64,000 bases of DNA from Quercus robur (GCF_932294415.1 NC_065537.1:744001-808000); one strand, 5' to 3'. Numbered from the stretch's first letter, positions 1 through 15,639 are shown. A program made the numbers and translations. Notes: a model not told the origin generated them from the sequence alone.

Positions 1-144
1 GAAAGGAACAAGTATGTCCTGGACCTTGTAAGTAAAATGAAGTCTTTCGGATATGATTTGGATGCTTCTCTTTACCGATCTACAAAATTCCTCCTATATG
101 GTCACTGGAACATGCAGGAGATTGAGAATGCGTCCCCTGGATGA
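1..144 (+). CDS. 3' end of a probable PPR protein gene (partial)
   Basis: The first frame is open from base 1 to a TGA at 142-144 and encodes the last 47 residues of a protein that begins outside the window. The visible part contains YVLDLVSKMKSFGYDLDASL followed by a tail ending NASPG. A helix of the form 'L..KMKS.GYDLDASLY' resembles the second helix and turn of a pentatricopeptide repeat, and PPR proteins often end shortly after the last repeat. If right, it would be an RNA-binding protein of chloroplasts or mitochondria. With one motif visible, the family is a guess; that it is a coding 3' end is fairly likely. It converges on the isocitrate dehydrogenase gene. Confidence 0.4.
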   Translation, partial: ERNKYVLDLVSKMKSFGYDLDASLYRSTKFLLYGHWNMQEIENASPG

Positions 145-1888
145 TTATTGGCAATGGCAGACGAATTGCAGCCAATAATGGTCCTTTTGGAACAATTCTT
201 AAACATTCTGTCCTCATCAGGACAGCTGTTGTAAAAAAAATAGTCTCAATTTGATATTTATAACCAACCCCATTTCAGAGATTCTTTTGCCAGCCTTGTA
301 GCCCTTGGAGTAGGTACTTTGGGAGTGGAATTGATTTGTTCTAGTTAGTATGAGAAATAAAAGTGTTAATACGACTAAGGAAGTGGATGGCATGGATAAA
401 TTCCTATGCATCTAGAAATTTTTGTAATGCATACTCGAACCTTTTGTAACTTTGTTGGACCTATTTTTGGTGAAATGTAACATTGTTGACTTGGGAGAGC
501 ACCATAAATTCATTTTTATCATGAATTCAAAGTTGTTTTGATGTTTCATATTCTATTCTTTATTCCACATTGTAACCTCAAACGTTCTGATGAAAAGTAC
601 CAGGTTTGATTGTAGGATCAATGTAAATTCTGTTCAATGAAAAATTTGAAAATTTCTGCAATTTTTGCTTAATATGTGATGGCCATAATTTGTGATATTC
701 TGTGGAATTTAGTTTCCTCTTGAAGCATAATCATATATTTTGCACGTTTTTCATTCAGCACTACTGCTGTTGTAGGACGAACTACTCGTATTGTCACAAG
801 AGCAACGTCTACTATTTGCTTAGGATCCAAATTTTCGGAACTCTATCTGTTGCCTCTCAAGCTGCTGTTTGTGTTTATTGCCATATTCCATAGGCAATGA
901 AGAAACAATGTCCATATATCACCTCCATGGCCTTAATTAATATTGATGATTTTGTCTTTGAGATTTGAATATATATTACTCTGGACCTTGCATAAAAAAA
1001 CAGAATCTATGGTTATTTGTTTTTATTTTTTATTTTACATTTTTATAGATTCATAAAATTCCCGGACACACTTTTACATGATTTTGCAAATCTAACCATT
1101 GAATTGCATGTTTTTTTATTCTTAACACGTATGTTAATTTTCGTACTAATCGGATATTATTTATTATTCGATTCATAAACTTTTTTTTTTTTGGCATAAT
1201 TTTATAGTGCAAAAACTTATTTGTGCCTTTGGCAACAATTCAAGCTGGAGCATATCCCTATGGGCAGCAGATGCAGTGAGAAACTATTGCAATGATTCCA
1301 TTCCAAGTTCATTGTAGTTGAAGGAATGGAAGAGATATTTAAGACAATGACAAAGAGAGTAATCTATACATTACAAATGACTCAACATGCTGATTGTGAG
1401 GAAAGCAATCTAATATTCAATAATCGATTGTTTGAGATTGCAGGGTTTGGCCCGCTAAACCCATGGACCCTGGGCGTGATTCTACCTTGACAATTCACAT
1501 GTAGATCCAACCACTTTAATGCCCCACTTGGTAACAAGCCTAAGTTACGAGGCTCGGAACAAATGACTCAACATCAAAACAGAAATATATCATTTACCTT
1601 CAAACCCGTTGGAGCAATTAACATCTTTCAGATTATATCATTTACCTCTGTAAATTAGTTTCAGTGGCCTATATAGCAGGCTAATTAGAAAAAACAGTAC
1701 CATAAAATATTACAAAAGAGCATTCAGTATTCTACCATTTTATTTTAGAATTTCCCAAATTGTCTTTAACGTCTCTCTTTGTCTTCTCCTCCAACATTCA
1801 GTGAGAGATCAGGGGATTGATGCCGCTTATGAGTAGAAGCATACTGCAACCTTATTTCCAAGCATAAAACCAAGTTGGTGGCATTTCT
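145..1888. other. Convergent intergenic region; 3' UTRs, no gene seen
   Basis: AT-rich sequence between the two convergent genes. No ORF with recognisable content. The stretch 700-900 has a short ORF with more balanced composition, and 1440-1560 is locally GC-richer, but neither resembles a known protein. The region probably holds the 3' UTR of the left gene, possibly spliced, and of isocitrate dehydrogenase. Confidence 0.5.
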
Positions 1889-5449
<3,561 letters not shown>

Positions 5450-5800
5450 TTGTAAATTGTGATCGACGATGATGTCGTTTGTTGTGCGTTGATGTTGTTC
5501 TTCAGCCTTGTCTGGATCACTGTCTTCAAACTCCAAACTCTCGACACAAACCTCGGAAGCTAGGCTTTGAGATGTCCAAAAGTTTGATGGCAGGTAAATG
5601 GCCTAATCGACGGAGTTAATGACACTTAGATTTCTCTTCCTCAATCTCAATTCCTGTGTGTGCCTCCGGTTTTGGTGTTCTGAGCCTGGCGAGGGAACGG
5701 ATGGCGGCGAAAAATCTGTGTGTGATTTTATCTTTCTCAAGCCGTTCGTTTGTATTTTTACCAGACTGTTCTCTTCCTCTTTCTCCGTACAGCAATGTTT
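5450..5800 (-). promoter_or_regulatory. ICDH 5' leader
   Basis: The 350 bases upstream of the ICDH start are clearly less AT-rich than the flanks and have no in-frame ATG-started extension. This fits a transcribed leader. Composition drops sharply to T/A runs beyond about 5800. Confidence 0.45.
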
Positions 5801-5836
5801 TTTTTTTTTTTTAATTGATTTATGCGGTTAATTTTT

Positions 5837-5847
5837 TTATTTATAAT
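5837..5847 (-). promoter_or_regulatory. possible TATA box of ICDH
   Basis: Minus-strand TTATAAATAAA lies about 390 bases upstream of the ICDH ATG, just outside the GC-richer leader. Distance and position are plausible, but similar AT words are common here. Confidence 0.25.
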
Positions 5848-6407
5848 TAACCCGTCACACGCACTTCGCATATAACGGAATTTTTCTTTTCTTTTTTTGG
5901 TGGTAGTAGCAAAAAAAAAATTTATGTTTTTTATTTTATATATATAATTTTATTTTGAGAATCTAATTTATAAGTGAATAAATAAATTTGAAAATCAATC
6001 GGTGAGTGACAATATTTTTTAGATAATGTTTTAGTGAAAATTAGGTTCTATTTTTATCAAATTGTTATTTAATTTTGTCTCTACTTAAATATAGGGATGT
6101 AGAGGCATTTTAGAAGAAAAAAAAAATCAAATCCAAATAGAAGAAGCCTCTTAAATAGTAGTATAGAAAAAATTAGGATAAATTTGTATTTTTGTTATTA
6201 TTTGATGTCTCTCTCCTCTTAAAACATAGAAAACTAAAATTAAAAAAAAATTAAAAAAAAAAAGTCAAGAAAAAGGGAAGATATAAAAGCTAAGTTTTGT
6301 AAAAATTAAAATCTAATTTTACATCATCTTTTCATATATGATTCTCAAAAAAAAAAAAAAAAAAAATTCATATATCAACTTTTAGATCTTTTATTTTAAC
6401 ACATTAA
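5848..6407. other. AT-rich intergenic DNA
   Basis: Simple A/T runs with no coding signal and no element borders that I can define. Confidence 0.5.
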
Positions 6408-6601
6408 GGTTGTGTTTGGAAAACTTAGTTTTTGTCAACTTATTTTATTATTCAACTTATTTTTGCTACTATTCATGACCTCATTGTACTTTTTGGTACT
6501 AATCATAAGTCTTACTGTACTATTTCATCTAATTTTTACCTTTATCTACCGTACTTTTAGTAAAAAAATTTCGACAAAATAAGCGAATCCCAACCAGATC
6601 C
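6408..6601 (+). mobile_element. Tourist-like MITE (PIF/Harbinger type), 194 bp
   Basis: Flanked by TAA on both sides (6405-6407 and 6602-6604). The left end GGTTGTGTTTGG is an imperfect inverted match to the right end CCAACCAGATCC. Family membership is supported by the element at 43511-43710, whose reverse complement matches most of the body (for example CAACTTATTTTATTATT). Three-base TWA target duplications with a GTTTGG-like end are typical of Tourist elements. Confidence 0.7.
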
Positions 6602-6775
6602 TAAAATAGCCAATAATATCAGATAAACAACCTTTTTGGTGCTAATTATGAGTCTTACTTTACTATTTTATATAATTTTTACCTTTATCTACCATACTTT
6701 TAGCAAAAAGTTTTCAACAAAATAAACGGATCCTAACCTGACCCTAAAATAGCCAATAATGTCAGACAAACAACC
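6491..6775. repeat. 143-bp tandem duplication of the MITE 3' part
   Basis: Bases 6491-6633 and 6634-6775 are near-identical. Each contains the last ~110 bases of the MITE plus the adjacent 'TAAAATAGCCAATAAT.TCAGA.AAACAACC'. The second copy has diverged at roughly a dozen positions, so the duplication is not recent. Confidence 0.85.
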
Positions 6776-7380
6776 AATAATGTCGCTTTAGCCTTATGGT
6801 GAAGAAATTATTATGTCTACCAAGAGGATTGCTGACGCAGTCCTCACTGACCTCCCAACCAATAAAATGCTGTTATTTATGTAAATGTGACATCATCTGG
6901 TAATTTTTATTTTTTATTCCTTGTACTAATTAGAAAGCTCACACATATATTTATATAGATAGCATCATCTTATTAGTCAGAAAGGACCACATTGGCTCTC
7001 CTTTAGGTGTAAATAATAATTTCTCCAACAAATCACAAGTAAGCAAAGTGTCATTTCCTCTAAAATATTCTTTGTTTTATAAAACCAATGAACACAATTT
7101 TCATTATTTTTCTAATATACCCTTTTTCTCTATCTTATTAAAAAAAAAAATTCTATACTTCTTTTTACATTTTTTTTTCACTACAAATTACGTTAAAAAT
7201 GTCTAATATTCTAATATTAAAAAAATGTCTAATTTTTAAACTTATTTTTGTTAACTTTATTACTCTTTTTTTAAAAATTAATATTGGAATTTTGGACTTT
7301 TTAAAAATGTCTAATATATAAAAAAATGTCTAATATTCCAAATTATTCTATATTAGATAATTTTTTTGATATTGGAATAT
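6776..7380. other. AT-rich intergenic DNA
   Basis: Short A/T-rich repeats of a 'AAAATGTCTAATAT' type occur between 7190 and 7380. No coding signal. Confidence 0.5.
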
Positions 7381-7383
7381 TTA

Positions 7384-7872
7384 CGGTACGTTTGGTAAAC
7401 TGAATGTGGATTACAACAGGAATGGTAATCTTTATTACCGAGAATAAAATATGTTGTAATGGAATAACTAAATTTATTCATTAGTTTGGTTGTAAGTTGT
7501 AACATTAGAATAAAACATATGATCTATTTTAGAAAATATCTAATTCATACAATTATATTTCTTAGAAAATAATATATTTTAAATTTTAAAGAGATGAGTT
7601 ATTTTTTGATGATTTTTTATTTCCATAATTGTTAGGTGGATATAGAAAGTTTATTTATTTGAAAATATATTAATATTAGAAATTATTACATCTACTAAGG
7701 AATAACTATTACAACCCTTTTAAAGAGTAATAGTTATTCCTTATTTTAAAGAATAGCTATTCATAAGGAATGACTATTCCCTATAATAAAAACATAACCA
7801 AACTATTGAATAGTTAAATCATAGGAATAGTTATTACATTATAATGCCTATTACAGTCTACCAAACATGCCC
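7384..7872 (+). mobile_element. Tourist-like MITE, 489 bp
   Basis: Flanked by TTA at 7381-7383 and 7873-7875. Left end CGGTACGTTTGGTAAACTG pairs with the right end CAGTCTACCAAACATGCCC (14 or more matches over 19). It has no coding capacity, and the internal sequence 'GGAATAGTTATT' is itself partly palindromic. The TTA duplication and GTTTGGTA end fit a PIF/Harbinger-derived MITE. Confidence 0.8.
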
Positions 7873-7875
7873 TTA

Positions 7876-8254
7876 GATGTGCGAAAAAATGTTATCCATG
7901 AGAGGCTAAACTTTGTTTTGACGTTGTCCGTTTCTGAAAAATGAGTAATTTTTAAAATTATTTTATATTTCTATATTTAGTAGAACCTTAAAAAAGTGTA
8001 TACTATATCTTCGTTTTCTTTATTTAGCTTGGCACAATATTAATTTTTTTTTCCTAAAAAATTTAATGAAAAATAACCTCAAAAAAGAAGTCATACTTTT
8101 AATAGGGTTTCCATTAATGATAGATAGTATTGACTCTTTTTTTCCCCCCCTGATTTTACCAAACACAAAAAAACAAAAAAAAAAAATATATATATATATA
8201 TATTTTTTTTTTTTTTCACATAAAGTTTTCCATCAAAATAAATGGAGGCTATAG

Positions 8255-8291
<37 letters not shown>

Positions 8292-8601
8292 GATGAAACG
8301 TAATATTTATTATTACTACGCTTCAGTTTAGTCACATTAACAGCCGCATTATCCACCTATTTCCAACACTTTCTCTCTCATTTTTAACTATTTTCCTCTT
8401 TATTAATTTTTCAACTTATAATTATTCTTCCTCTAACATTTCCCCCTCATTTTTACATTTTTATCTCTCTACTACTTTATACCTAAACATTATAATTTTT
8501 GCATCCATTCATCTTCTTTTATTTTGACTCTTCTTCTCTCTTTATATTTATTATATAATTTTTCTATTATCTCTTTCCATATTTTGCCCACACAAAAAAT
8601 G

Positions 8602-8645
<44 letters not shown>

Positions 8646-8734
8646 GTGTGAATTTTCAATTCTTTATTCATCTCTATTTTAGGTTAATGAATTTTTGTGT
8701 TGAACATTACTTTAGGATGATGCGATTTAGTAAT
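7876..8734. other. AT-rich intergenic DNA with microsatellites
   Basis: Contains a (TA)n run near 8188-8202, another at 8258-8288 and a (CT)n run at 8608-8642. Pyrimidine-rich 'TCTCTC' sequence dominates 8370-8600. No gene seen. Confidence 0.6.
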
Positions 8735-8915
8735 AGTTTAATTTGTTATCTTTTTTTCCTTTCTTTTCCTTGATTGATAGATGTCATCCTATGATATTAT
8801 ATAGTTTATAATGATATAATGTTATTTTATTACGTAGTATATTTTGGATAATTCTTTTTTACAACCATACCTTTCCTTTTGAGTATATTACTTTACTCAT
8901 ATTCTTTTATATAAA

Positions 8916-8944
8916 CTAGTATGTAACCCGTGTTTATGCATGGG
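8916..8944 (-). other. Helitron-like 3' terminus (reverse orientation)
   Basis: On the minus strand this reads a short stem-loop (CCCATG, loop CATAAA, CACGGG) followed about 7 bases later by CTAG and then T. Copy B at 37884 has CTAG with a partner arm CACGGG intact, so the ancestral stem was probably CCCGTG/CACGGG. A hairpin then CTRR followed by T is the diagnostic Helitron 3' end. I could not identify the matching 5' TC end. Confidence 0.45.
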
Positions 8945-9786
8945 AATAATGAATTGTAGTAGTGCTATTGATCATAGTTTGATTATGACATTTGGAGGTA
9001 CTAAAATAGTTTCTCCTTGCAAATTTAATGATATTGGTTATGCCAAGTTTCTCATTACATTGCTATTACATATATAATTTTGAAAATTACTATTAGATAC
9101 TACATATACAATATCAATTCATAATTATTGTCTGTGAAAATTTACTAAATACAACACAAAACAAAATAATAAATTGGTCAAATAGTATTTCCTAAATTGA
9201 ATGGGAATAGGTGCTCGAAATCGTTTAGCTTAATTACAATTTGTTACAAAACTTTTAAATATCTTCACATACAAAAAATTTAAATTTAAATAGTATAAAA
9301 ATATGCTTATTAGTTCAGAAAAAAAATTGCAAAAATCTAAACTATTTAATTTGTATGGAAAGCTAACAAAAGCAAATTTTAATTTTGATTTTAATTGAAT
9401 TTTCTCTAAACTTTGGTTTTAAAAAAAAATTACCTAGTTAGTAATGGACCATATATAGTTATGGTATATTGCATAAATAACTTATAAATTTGAATTGTTT
9501 TTAGTTATACATAAAAAAATGGTTCATAAATTAGATTTTTAATGGTTTATTTATATTGGACTCCTCGTTTTTTACACTAATTAAATTATTTGGCACAAAA
9601 ATTGAAAAACTTAGATTCGATGGACACTTAACCTAAAATTAAACTTTAACTGAAATCCAATTTTTACATTAAATTAACTCACTTGGTACAAAAATTGAAA
9701 AACTTAAATTAAATGGGACACGTGATGCAAAATAAGACTTTAATTGAATTCCAATTTGAAATCTAATTGGATTTTCTCTCAGTTTT

Positions 9787-9791
<5 letters not shown>

Positions 9792-9824
<33 letters not shown>
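9792..9824. repeat. (TA)n microsatellite
   Basis: Alternating TA tract in copy A; the same tract, of different length, is at 39087-39117 in copy B. Confidence 0.9.
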
Positions 9825-9831
<7 letters not shown>

Positions 9832-9891
9832 GATTTACTATTTTTCTCACATTATCTCCCCAAAAAAAAAAATGTGACTATTTTTCTCACA

Positions 9892-9894
<3 letters not shown>

Positions 9895-9963
<69 letters not shown>
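9895..9963. repeat. (CT)n microsatellite, about 69 bp
   Basis: Pure TC/CT repeat. The homologous tract in copy B (39163-39187) is only about 25 bp, showing large length change since the copies separated. Confidence 0.95.
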
Positions 9964-9965
<2 letters not shown>

Positions 9966-10429
9966 TTTAGATAGATGAATTTTTTTGTATCTCTACTTTG
10001 GTACATTTTAGTGGTGTGTTTTTTGAGTTCCCCATTGCATGTACTCTCTCTCCTTCTTATGTACTCTCTCTCCCTCTTATAGTTTTAGTTTGAGCTAATT
10101 CTTAAAATATTTTGAAACTAAGAATTTAAGTTCATATTAAAAAAAAAAAAATCTACATGGTTATGTATTTGAATGTGTCTATCAATTATTTGAGTAATAC
10201 CCATGGAGATTGTATATGTCAATTTTTTTAGTAATACCAATCGTAAATTTGTGATGAGGTTTGATAATTATGATAATAATCTCTTTAAGAGAATGGGAAT
10301 TTTGAATCATTAATTTGAAACTTAAAAAATTTTAGTTGTACCAAAATAAAAAAAGAACACACTATAAAAAATAAAAAAATAAAAAAAAAATTTTTGAAGA
10401 ATATAGAGCACTTATAAAAATAATAATAT

Positions 10430-12287
10430 TGTGGTGGGCCTTTTTGTGTTTTTTCCTTTTTAGGCTGGACTGCTTCCTACCGCACTGTGGCCCAATGATT
10501 CTAGGGTAGGAGAGTCAAGACCGGCTTGATTGAAACCCACCTCAAGTCGGCTTGTGTGCAAGCTAGAATCCTTTCACCAAGATCTTGATCACTCGCTTAT
10601 GGCAGAGGACACTGTTATAAAAAATGTTATGGCAGGAGACATATAATACAACAAGAGTACGTCTACTGACAATAAAAGATAACATTTAAACCATTTTCTT
10701 AACAAGAAAATACGACTGTGTGAATATGACAGGAGTATGGTTAGTTATACGAAGGAAGGCAAAAGGGAATTAGTCTGCTGTATTTAGTTCATCAGTGGAT
10801 TAAGTCCAAGAAGGGAACCAGCCTTCAATGTGAGCAATCTCACATGGAAATCCTGCCATAGAAATTTCTTACTTTGAAGAAGTGGACCTAAATTGCTTGA
10901 TCCCGAGTCTTCTAACTTGCTCGGGAGTAGGCTATTGAGAGGGAGAGAAGGAAACAGCCTATTAGTGCACGCCTTATCACACTTTTTTGTATTCTCTCTT
11001 TCCTTTTTTCTTTTTCTCTCTTTATTTTCCCTGTTGTTTTTCTCCTTGCTATTTTCTCGCTTGTTTCCTTTTCTCTCTACTTTTTTGTTCTTGTTTTTTC
11101 CTCCGCCTTTTGTCGTGCACAACTAAGGCCTTTTTGTACTACCTACCGTGATAAGTTTTAATGTTTTACCCCTTAACTACTTTTGGCCTGGTGTGGGTGT
11201 CCTTCCTGAACCACCCATTAATTTGCTGGCTGCTCAGCTAGCACCACTACCCTACACTGGCTACACCATGTCTTGATTCTAGACAAAAAGAGTTTTTGTT
11301 TTACTTTCTTGCCTTCTGTGGCATTCCCCTCCGGATAAGAATTGGACATTCTCTCTTACTAATTCCTATGGCATGCACCTAGTGATTCCAGCTCATCTTT
11401 CCCCCTTTTGGGTGGTATGTCATCCCAGCAAGACATTTTCCAAAAGAGTTTCGAGAAGGAATCTTAGAATAGACTTTTCCCTTGTAGTGGTTTGGTACAA
11501 GTGAGTGATGTCTAAGCCTTGTGTGTGCTTCACTTCCATGTGAGCCTAGGGCTTGTTTGTCATTCATGCGTTTGTCGTGGCCTATGGATTGATCTGATCC
11601 ATCTACGCATCCTACTGCTAATTTTTTAACCCTTTGTGGTATGGAGGAGTCACTGGGTCTTTATTCTCTGTATGTCATTCCTTCCCTGGGCTGGGCTTTG
11701 ATCGAGTATGGGTTCTTTCCTTCTTCAATCCGACCCCTGCCTTTTTTATGGGTCAGCTGACACTTCTACCATGCCGCTCCATTGCTTCTACCATGTTGTC
11801 ATTTGAGTTGTGCTTACTAGGCCTCCTTGGGCTTGTCGTACACTTTCCCTTTACTTAGTTCACGTTGCCCAGTACTTCTACTAGGCTTGTTCTCATACTA
11901 TTTTGGGCTTCCTTGGCCCATTTCATCCATTTGGAGCTTCCTCGGCCCGCTTCATTTCTTTGGGCATCCTTGGCCCATTCCATTACTACATTCCCATGGG
12001 TTTCTACTAAATCTTTCAGGCTTCCTTGGCCCAATTACCACATCATTTACTAATTCCTTCCCTTGGGCTCATTTGGCCCATTTTTGCTTGCTTTCCATTT
12101 CTTATGATACCCATGGGCTTCCTTTGGGCCCGTTTGCATTATTTGTGGCCTTTTTACTATTTTATAGGCCTGTGGACCATTATTCATGTCATTCAGGCTT
12201 AATGATTTTTCTTTTCTTCCCTTGCCCTTTTTTATATTGTTGGGCTTCTTCTTGTTATTGAGCTTTTTGGCCAAAGGGGCATCAACA
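10430..12287 (+). mobile_element. solo LTR of an LTR retrotransposon, 1858 bp
   Basis: Starts TGTGGTGGGCC and ends GGGGCATCAACA, with an exact 5-bp duplication AATAT at 10425-10429 and 12288-12292. Copy B of the host repeat has the uninterrupted sequence 'AATAATATCAATTAAAC', a true empty site. No internal coding region, primer-binding site or second LTR is present, so this is a single LTR left by recombination. The body is unusually rich in 'GGGCTTCCTTGGCCCA' words at 11820-12150. ORFs on both strands here are not conserved and look spurious. Confidence 0.88.
11820..12150. repeat. degenerate GGCCCATT/GGGCTTCC minisatellite in the solo LTR
   Basis: At least eight spaced copies of words like 'CTTGGCCCATT' and 'GGGCTTCC' recur every 25-50 bases. 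GGCCCA is also a known plant promoter element (TCP/site II type), but here it is most simply LTR substructure. Confidence 0.6.
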
Positions 12288-13034
12288 AATATCAATTAAA
12301 CACACCCAAGTTTCTCAACCAAAAAAAAAAAAAAAAAAGAATATATTTGTAGAGATAAAGATATGAAAAATATTTTTAGAAATAGTTAAATTTTTAAGGA
12401 GAACAAATGATCTTCAATAAATTTGAAAGAATAAATTATATATTATACCATATATGAATTAAGGTAAATAGCAGTGGTGAGATGAAAATGTATAAGGGAG
12501 GAAGAAATGTTTGAGGAAGTGTAACAATAAGTTGAGAAAATAATAATGAGAAGAGTTAAAAATAAGAGAGAGATGTTATTTTGATTGTTAAATAATGGAT
12601 TTTTTAATTCATTTTAAATGAGTAAATGTAAAAAAAAAAAAAAAATACCATAGGAAAAATTAGAAAGAAAAAAGATAATGGCATGACCACTAATGTGGCT
12701 TAACTGGAGTATAGCAAAAATAAATGTTACAATTAAAAAGTGAAAATAAAATTTAATTTGAAAATACAATCTAATTATCTCAAGGAGTTAACTATGATTG
12801 AGAATAAGAAAATTATATGATTATACAAAAATTCATATAATGTTACAATTGTTAAAACACTCTATGAATAATAACAACAAAGGTTAACGACTGTTAACAA
12901 ATTAGTCAATCATATAATCTTATTATTTTAAATAAGAAAATATTGCAGGAACAATATAAATTGGCAAATACAATCAATACAAAATTTAATTTTTGTATAA
13001 AATATAAAAAGAGTTACAATTATCATAAGCCACT

Positions 13035-13296
13035 TTAGTCTCACACAACTTGAACTCATTATATAACTTAAAAGTAAAATATTAATTTATTTTTATTATT
13101 TATTTTAAGTAAATTAATAAAAAAATTATTTACATATGAATTTTGATTAAGTCATGCATTGGACGGATATAATGCTAGTTAATAAAATAAAATAAATACC
13201 AAAATGAACAAGATACTTTTATTTTCTATTACATGGGTCCCCTTTGCTTCCACAAGTCCAGCAAATTTGGGCTTCTGAGTTCTATTTTCACTTTCA

Positions 13297-13334
<38 letters not shown>

Positions 13335-14389
13335 AAAAGAAAAAGAAAAGAAGAAGAAGAAAAAAAAAAAGAAAGAAAGAAAGAAGCTTTTATTGATGTC
13401 ATTTCTATTTCTTTCCTAGTCATTTGCCACTGCTCCACCTTCTCCTGTGATTCTGTTGACTGCAAGCAGCCTGGTGGGCTTAAAATACATTTAAAAAAAT
13501 ATTAAAAAATTATTATATGGAATCGAAGACTGAACAATCCAAACAAATTTCTTCACACTGCCTTCTTCATTAATCTTATTCATCAGTTGACTCTCTCCTT
13601 ACAAATTTCATAGTCAGATCTACCATCTTCTAAAGATCAAAGTGAACGTGTTGATTATACTTGCAGACATGAGAGAGGGAGAGGTAATATATATATATAT
13701 ATTTTTTTTTTTGGGATAATTGAAAAGTTAAGGGAATTTAATTTAGTTCTAGATATTATTACTGTCAAAAAAAAAAAAAAATTCTGGATATTATTGATTT
13801 GCAATGAATTGGGCTACAAGAATTTTGGCAAGAGAGAAATATTTTTGAGAATAGAAAATTTAATAAAGAATGTGTGTATATTGCTAATGTTTTAAAATTT
13901 ATTTATTTATAAAAAATGTTAACTGATGTTCTAAGAGTATTAATTTAGAAAATATTTTGAAAAAATTTTTACGCAAAAAAAAAAAGCCAAAAAAATTTTA
14001 CTTTTTTTTTTTTTTTGCTGATGTATTAAATTTAAGTGGCATTTTTTTTTCTTTATCAACGTTAGATCTAATCAAATTTATCAAAAACTCATGTCGCTTA
14101 AACTCACCTCTATATATAAGAGTCATATATATATATATATATATAATCTATAAAACGTTTGATTTTTTTGTTGATATTTTAATATTTTATCACAATTACA
14201 TTTATATTTAAACAGTCATTAAAATCATGATATATTATATTTTATTTAAATATTAAAAAAATTTATTCAAGTAATGTTACGTCAACAATATTTTCACAAC
14301 AAATTTTAGGTGGCATGATATTATTAATTCTAATCTGACCTCACCATTGATTTTACTTTTTTACCCATTAATAATAACTTCCAATCTAA
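13035..14389. other. AT-rich intergenic DNA
   Basis: Contains the purine run described separately and short TA tracts near 13690 and 14130. No gene seen. Confidence 0.5.
13299..13332 (+). repeat. A-tract followed by A/G-rich run
   Basis: About 34 A followed by AAAAAG-type purine repeats to about 13384. The long ORFs called across it on both strands are low-complexity artefacts. Confidence 0.9.
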
Positions 14390-15300
14390 GAAAAATTATT
14401 GTAAAAATGTTAGGTTATGTTTGGGAAGAGAGATGCAAACAACAAGATAACACCGAGACATGTTATCGAAGAGGAAACCAAAGTACTTGGCGAAAAACCT
14501 CTCCACAGCCCTCTAAGCCAAAATGATCCACTAGTGAATAAAGTTGGAGTACAAAGATATCAAAAAGACTCCAAGCCTAATTTACCCACCGTACTTGAAC
14601 TCTTCGAGTTCCAGCTACCAACGAACTTCATTAAGATTTAAGTCATTTCTTCACTAGTTATCCGGGTCTTGCAATTAGCTCCAAATTGCATCCACCAATC
14701 AATGGCTTCTTCTAATGCTTCCCACACACACCAAAACTTCTCTCAACACTTAGATTGGGTGAGATAAGTGTTTGAACTAAGAACCTCTCAAGGATTTGTA
14801 ATTGGAGAAGTAAGAGTAGAGGAAAACTAAGAGAAATTATTTAGATAATTATGAGTTTACAATCTCTAACTCTCAAGTGTATTGCTAAGGTTTTTGCTCT
14901 GAAAGTCTCCTTATAATTTTGTGAGTAATGTGGGCTTATATAGTATGGGTAAAGAAAAGAGGAAAGCACTATTTAAATCATCCAGGTAGAGAGTTTTGCA
15001 AGTCACTCGCGGGTTGACCAAGTCACGAAGTGACATGCAAAATACAGCCTGGAAAGAGACTATTCGATTTCTAGCATGTGCTTCTCACGTGACCTTTTGC
15101 AGGTTGTCCACTCGTGAGTCAATCGCGATCAAGTCGTGAACTTCACTATCTTCACAATTCTTCACCAAACTCTCACACTCAACTTTTACGTTAAATCCCA
15201 CAAACATACTGAGAAAAGATTGACAGAATATAATCAAATTTTACACAGAATTAAAACCAACAAAACATAATTGAAAATCACAACTTTACAAATTTTATAT
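14390..15300. mobile_element. degenerate retroelement-like fragment
   Basis: GC content rises relative to the flanks and the text (for example 'ACATGTTATCGAAGAGGAAA' at 14459-14478) resembles non-coding internal or LTR sequence seen in plant retrotransposons. There are stretches of old coding-like composition but no intact ORF and no paired termini. Identification is from general resemblance only. Confidence 0.25.
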
Positions 15301-15639
15301 AAACTTATAATGTATTACGCACGAAATATCCATATACTAGTAAAAGAAATATCAAGACAAAATAAAGAAATCTAGAGATAATATAATACAGATAAAAATT
15401 CTTTATTCAAGTGGTCATCTACGTTACATTATAGATTTTTGGATATCTCTATCTCTCCATATCATAATTAAACACACACATTTATATACGTTATTTGAAG
15501 CATTTTTGATAGTGCCAAACTATTTAATTGGCATAAGAGGATGACGAACTTGATTAGCAAGAGAAGCTGTCAATCTTGATTGAGTTTTAGAGGTTACACT
15601 ACATACCAAAAAAGTGTCGGCCACTTTACATTTAGAACA

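Larger units (their letters stand above)
8735..13034 (+). repeat. 2.4-kb dispersed repeat, copy A (split by a solo LTR)
   Basis: The sequence 8735-10429 plus 12293-13034 aligns collinearly with 37705-40380 (copy B). Shared landmarks include the CTAG-hairpin at 8916, the TA and CT microsatellites, and the end 'GAGTTACAATTATCATA'. Without inserted elements both copies are about 2.4 kb. No ORF is conserved between copies. It may be a non-autonomous DNA element; its true borders are uncertain because only two copies are visible. Confidence 0.8.

Noticed and set aside
702-893. 63-residue ORF near the left gene
   Set aside because: No coding pattern or homologous look; probably UTR or intron sequence.
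9744-9974. ORF of alternating Tyr-Ile and Ser-Leu
   Set aside because: Translation of the TA and CT microsatellites only.
12050-12295. ORFs within the solo LTR
   Set aside because: Lie inside a defined LTR, overlap on both strands and use repeat words.
13229-13505. Overlapping Lys-rich and Phe-rich ORFs
   Set aside because: Both are readings of one purine-rich simple repeat.
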